From Candidatus Aminicenantes bacterium UBA876 (GTDB lineage: Bacteria > Acidobacteriota > Aminicenantia > UBA2199), in NCBI GenBank assembly GCA_002294665.1, contig DBFQ01000071.1, positions 21,032-36,359 on the forward strand: 15,328 bases of DNA, written 5' to 3'. The translations under genes were made by a program, and so were the position numbers. The notes beneath the pieces were generated by a model that was not told the DNA's origin, made no database searches, and saw nothing but the letters and a program-made list of their open reading frames with translations. Numbering within the stretch: the first letter of the stretch is position 1; each line of letters starts with the position of its first letter. Positions 15,183 through 15,328 of the stretch are shown here, piece by piece.

Positions 15183-15328
15183 ATGAAAGGCTGGCGCGGA
15201 AAGATTTTGACGGTGGACCTCAATTCGGGCAGGACCGGAACGCTGACTCCGGCATTGCGCGCATACACTGAATGGATCGGCGGCAGGGGCCTGGCGGGTT
15301 CTCTGCTGTTTCCGGAAGTGACCCGCCA
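15183..15328 (+). CDS. Aldehyde:ferredoxin oxidoreductase, N-terminal fragment (3' end outside window)
   Basis: The first 48 codons match the start of the AOR family, tungsten- or molybdopterin-dependent, iron-sulfur enzymes that interconvert aldehydes and carboxylates with ferredoxin in anaerobes. Visible features are MKGWRGKILTVDLNSGRTGT (1-20) and the conserved WIGGRGLAGSLLFPEV (31-46), which in the family belongs to the N-terminal pterin-binding domain. The rest lies beyond the window, so the subfamily and substrate are open. An in-frame TGA at 15174-15176 limits the start; ATG 15183 is preferred because it gives the usual short lead, ATG 15177 would add MP. No clear ribosome binding site is seen. 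A TTGACT at 15146-15151 could be a -35 box but the -10 region is poor. It is divergent from clpS. Confidence 0.88.
   Translation, partial: MKGWRGKILTVDLNSGRTGTLTPALRAYTEWIGGRGLAGSLLFPEVTR

Noticed and set aside
1-15328. Mobile elements, CRISPR arrays, defence genes, tRNA or rRNA genes
   Set aside because: No transposase, integrase, regularly spaced repeat, defence-type gene or RNA gene was recognised on either strand; genes are standard chromosomal families in conserved order.

Overview
The window reads as chromosomal core-genome DNA from a Gram-negative, probably anaerobic, rod-shaped bacterium. Gram-negative is suggested by the ClpS/ClpA/Aat set together with a full MreBCD–PBP2–RodA set; anaerobic is suggested by the start of a tungsten/molybdopterin aldehyde:ferredoxin oxidoreductase and by oxygen-sensitive enzyme families (radical SAM, QueH). 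The DNA is GC-rich by eye, genes are packed with short overlaps, and no transposase, phage gene, CRISPR array, rRNA or tRNA is visible. The phylum cannot be fixed from the sequence. The fused B12-type radical SAM/DUF2344 protein beside the rod genes would fit lineages such as Aminicenantota, Acidobacteriota or Desulfobacterota, but that is a guess.

Layout. On the left, a + strand gene cut by the window edge (2-361, unrecognised) is followed by a 307 bp gap that holds an extended -10 promoter, then uppP (undecaprenyl-diphosphate phosphatase, 669-1454, +). From 15033 down to 1451 twelve genes all lie on the minus strand, almost without gaps, in transcription order: clpS, clpA, aat, a membrane-anchored FecR-like protein of unknown function, mreB, mreC, mreD, mrdA (PBP2), rodA, a radical SAM/DUF2344 fusion, a SpoU/TrmH-type rRNA/tRNA methyltransferase, and queH. 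The last gene meets uppP tail to tail, the two stop codons sharing one TTAA. On the right, divergent from clpS, the first 48 codons of an aldehyde:ferredoxin oxidoreductase run off the edge.

How the genes work together. clpS-clpA-aat make a complete bacterial N-degron branch apart from ClpP: Aat adds Leu/Phe to N-termini, ClpS recognises them, ClpA unfolds the substrate. mreBCD-mrdA-rodA make the elongasome that builds the lateral wall, and UppP on the other strand regenerates its lipid carrier. The tail of the operon (radical SAM fusion, methyltransferase, QueH) looks like RNA modification, which gives a guilt-by-association hint for the uncharacterised radical SAM fusion.

Regulation. A perfect sigma-70-type promoter (TTGACA, 18 bp, TATAAT, with TG extension) precedes clpS and overlaps an inverted repeat. 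A second promoter lies between aat and the FecR-like gene, placed so that its predicted start point is the A of the ATG, suggesting a leaderless mRNA for the cell-shape part. Short hairpins sit between clpS and clpA, between mreB and mreC, and over the mreB ribosome binding site. The least described parts are the FecR-like protein at the head of the mre block and the 807-residue radical SAM fusion.
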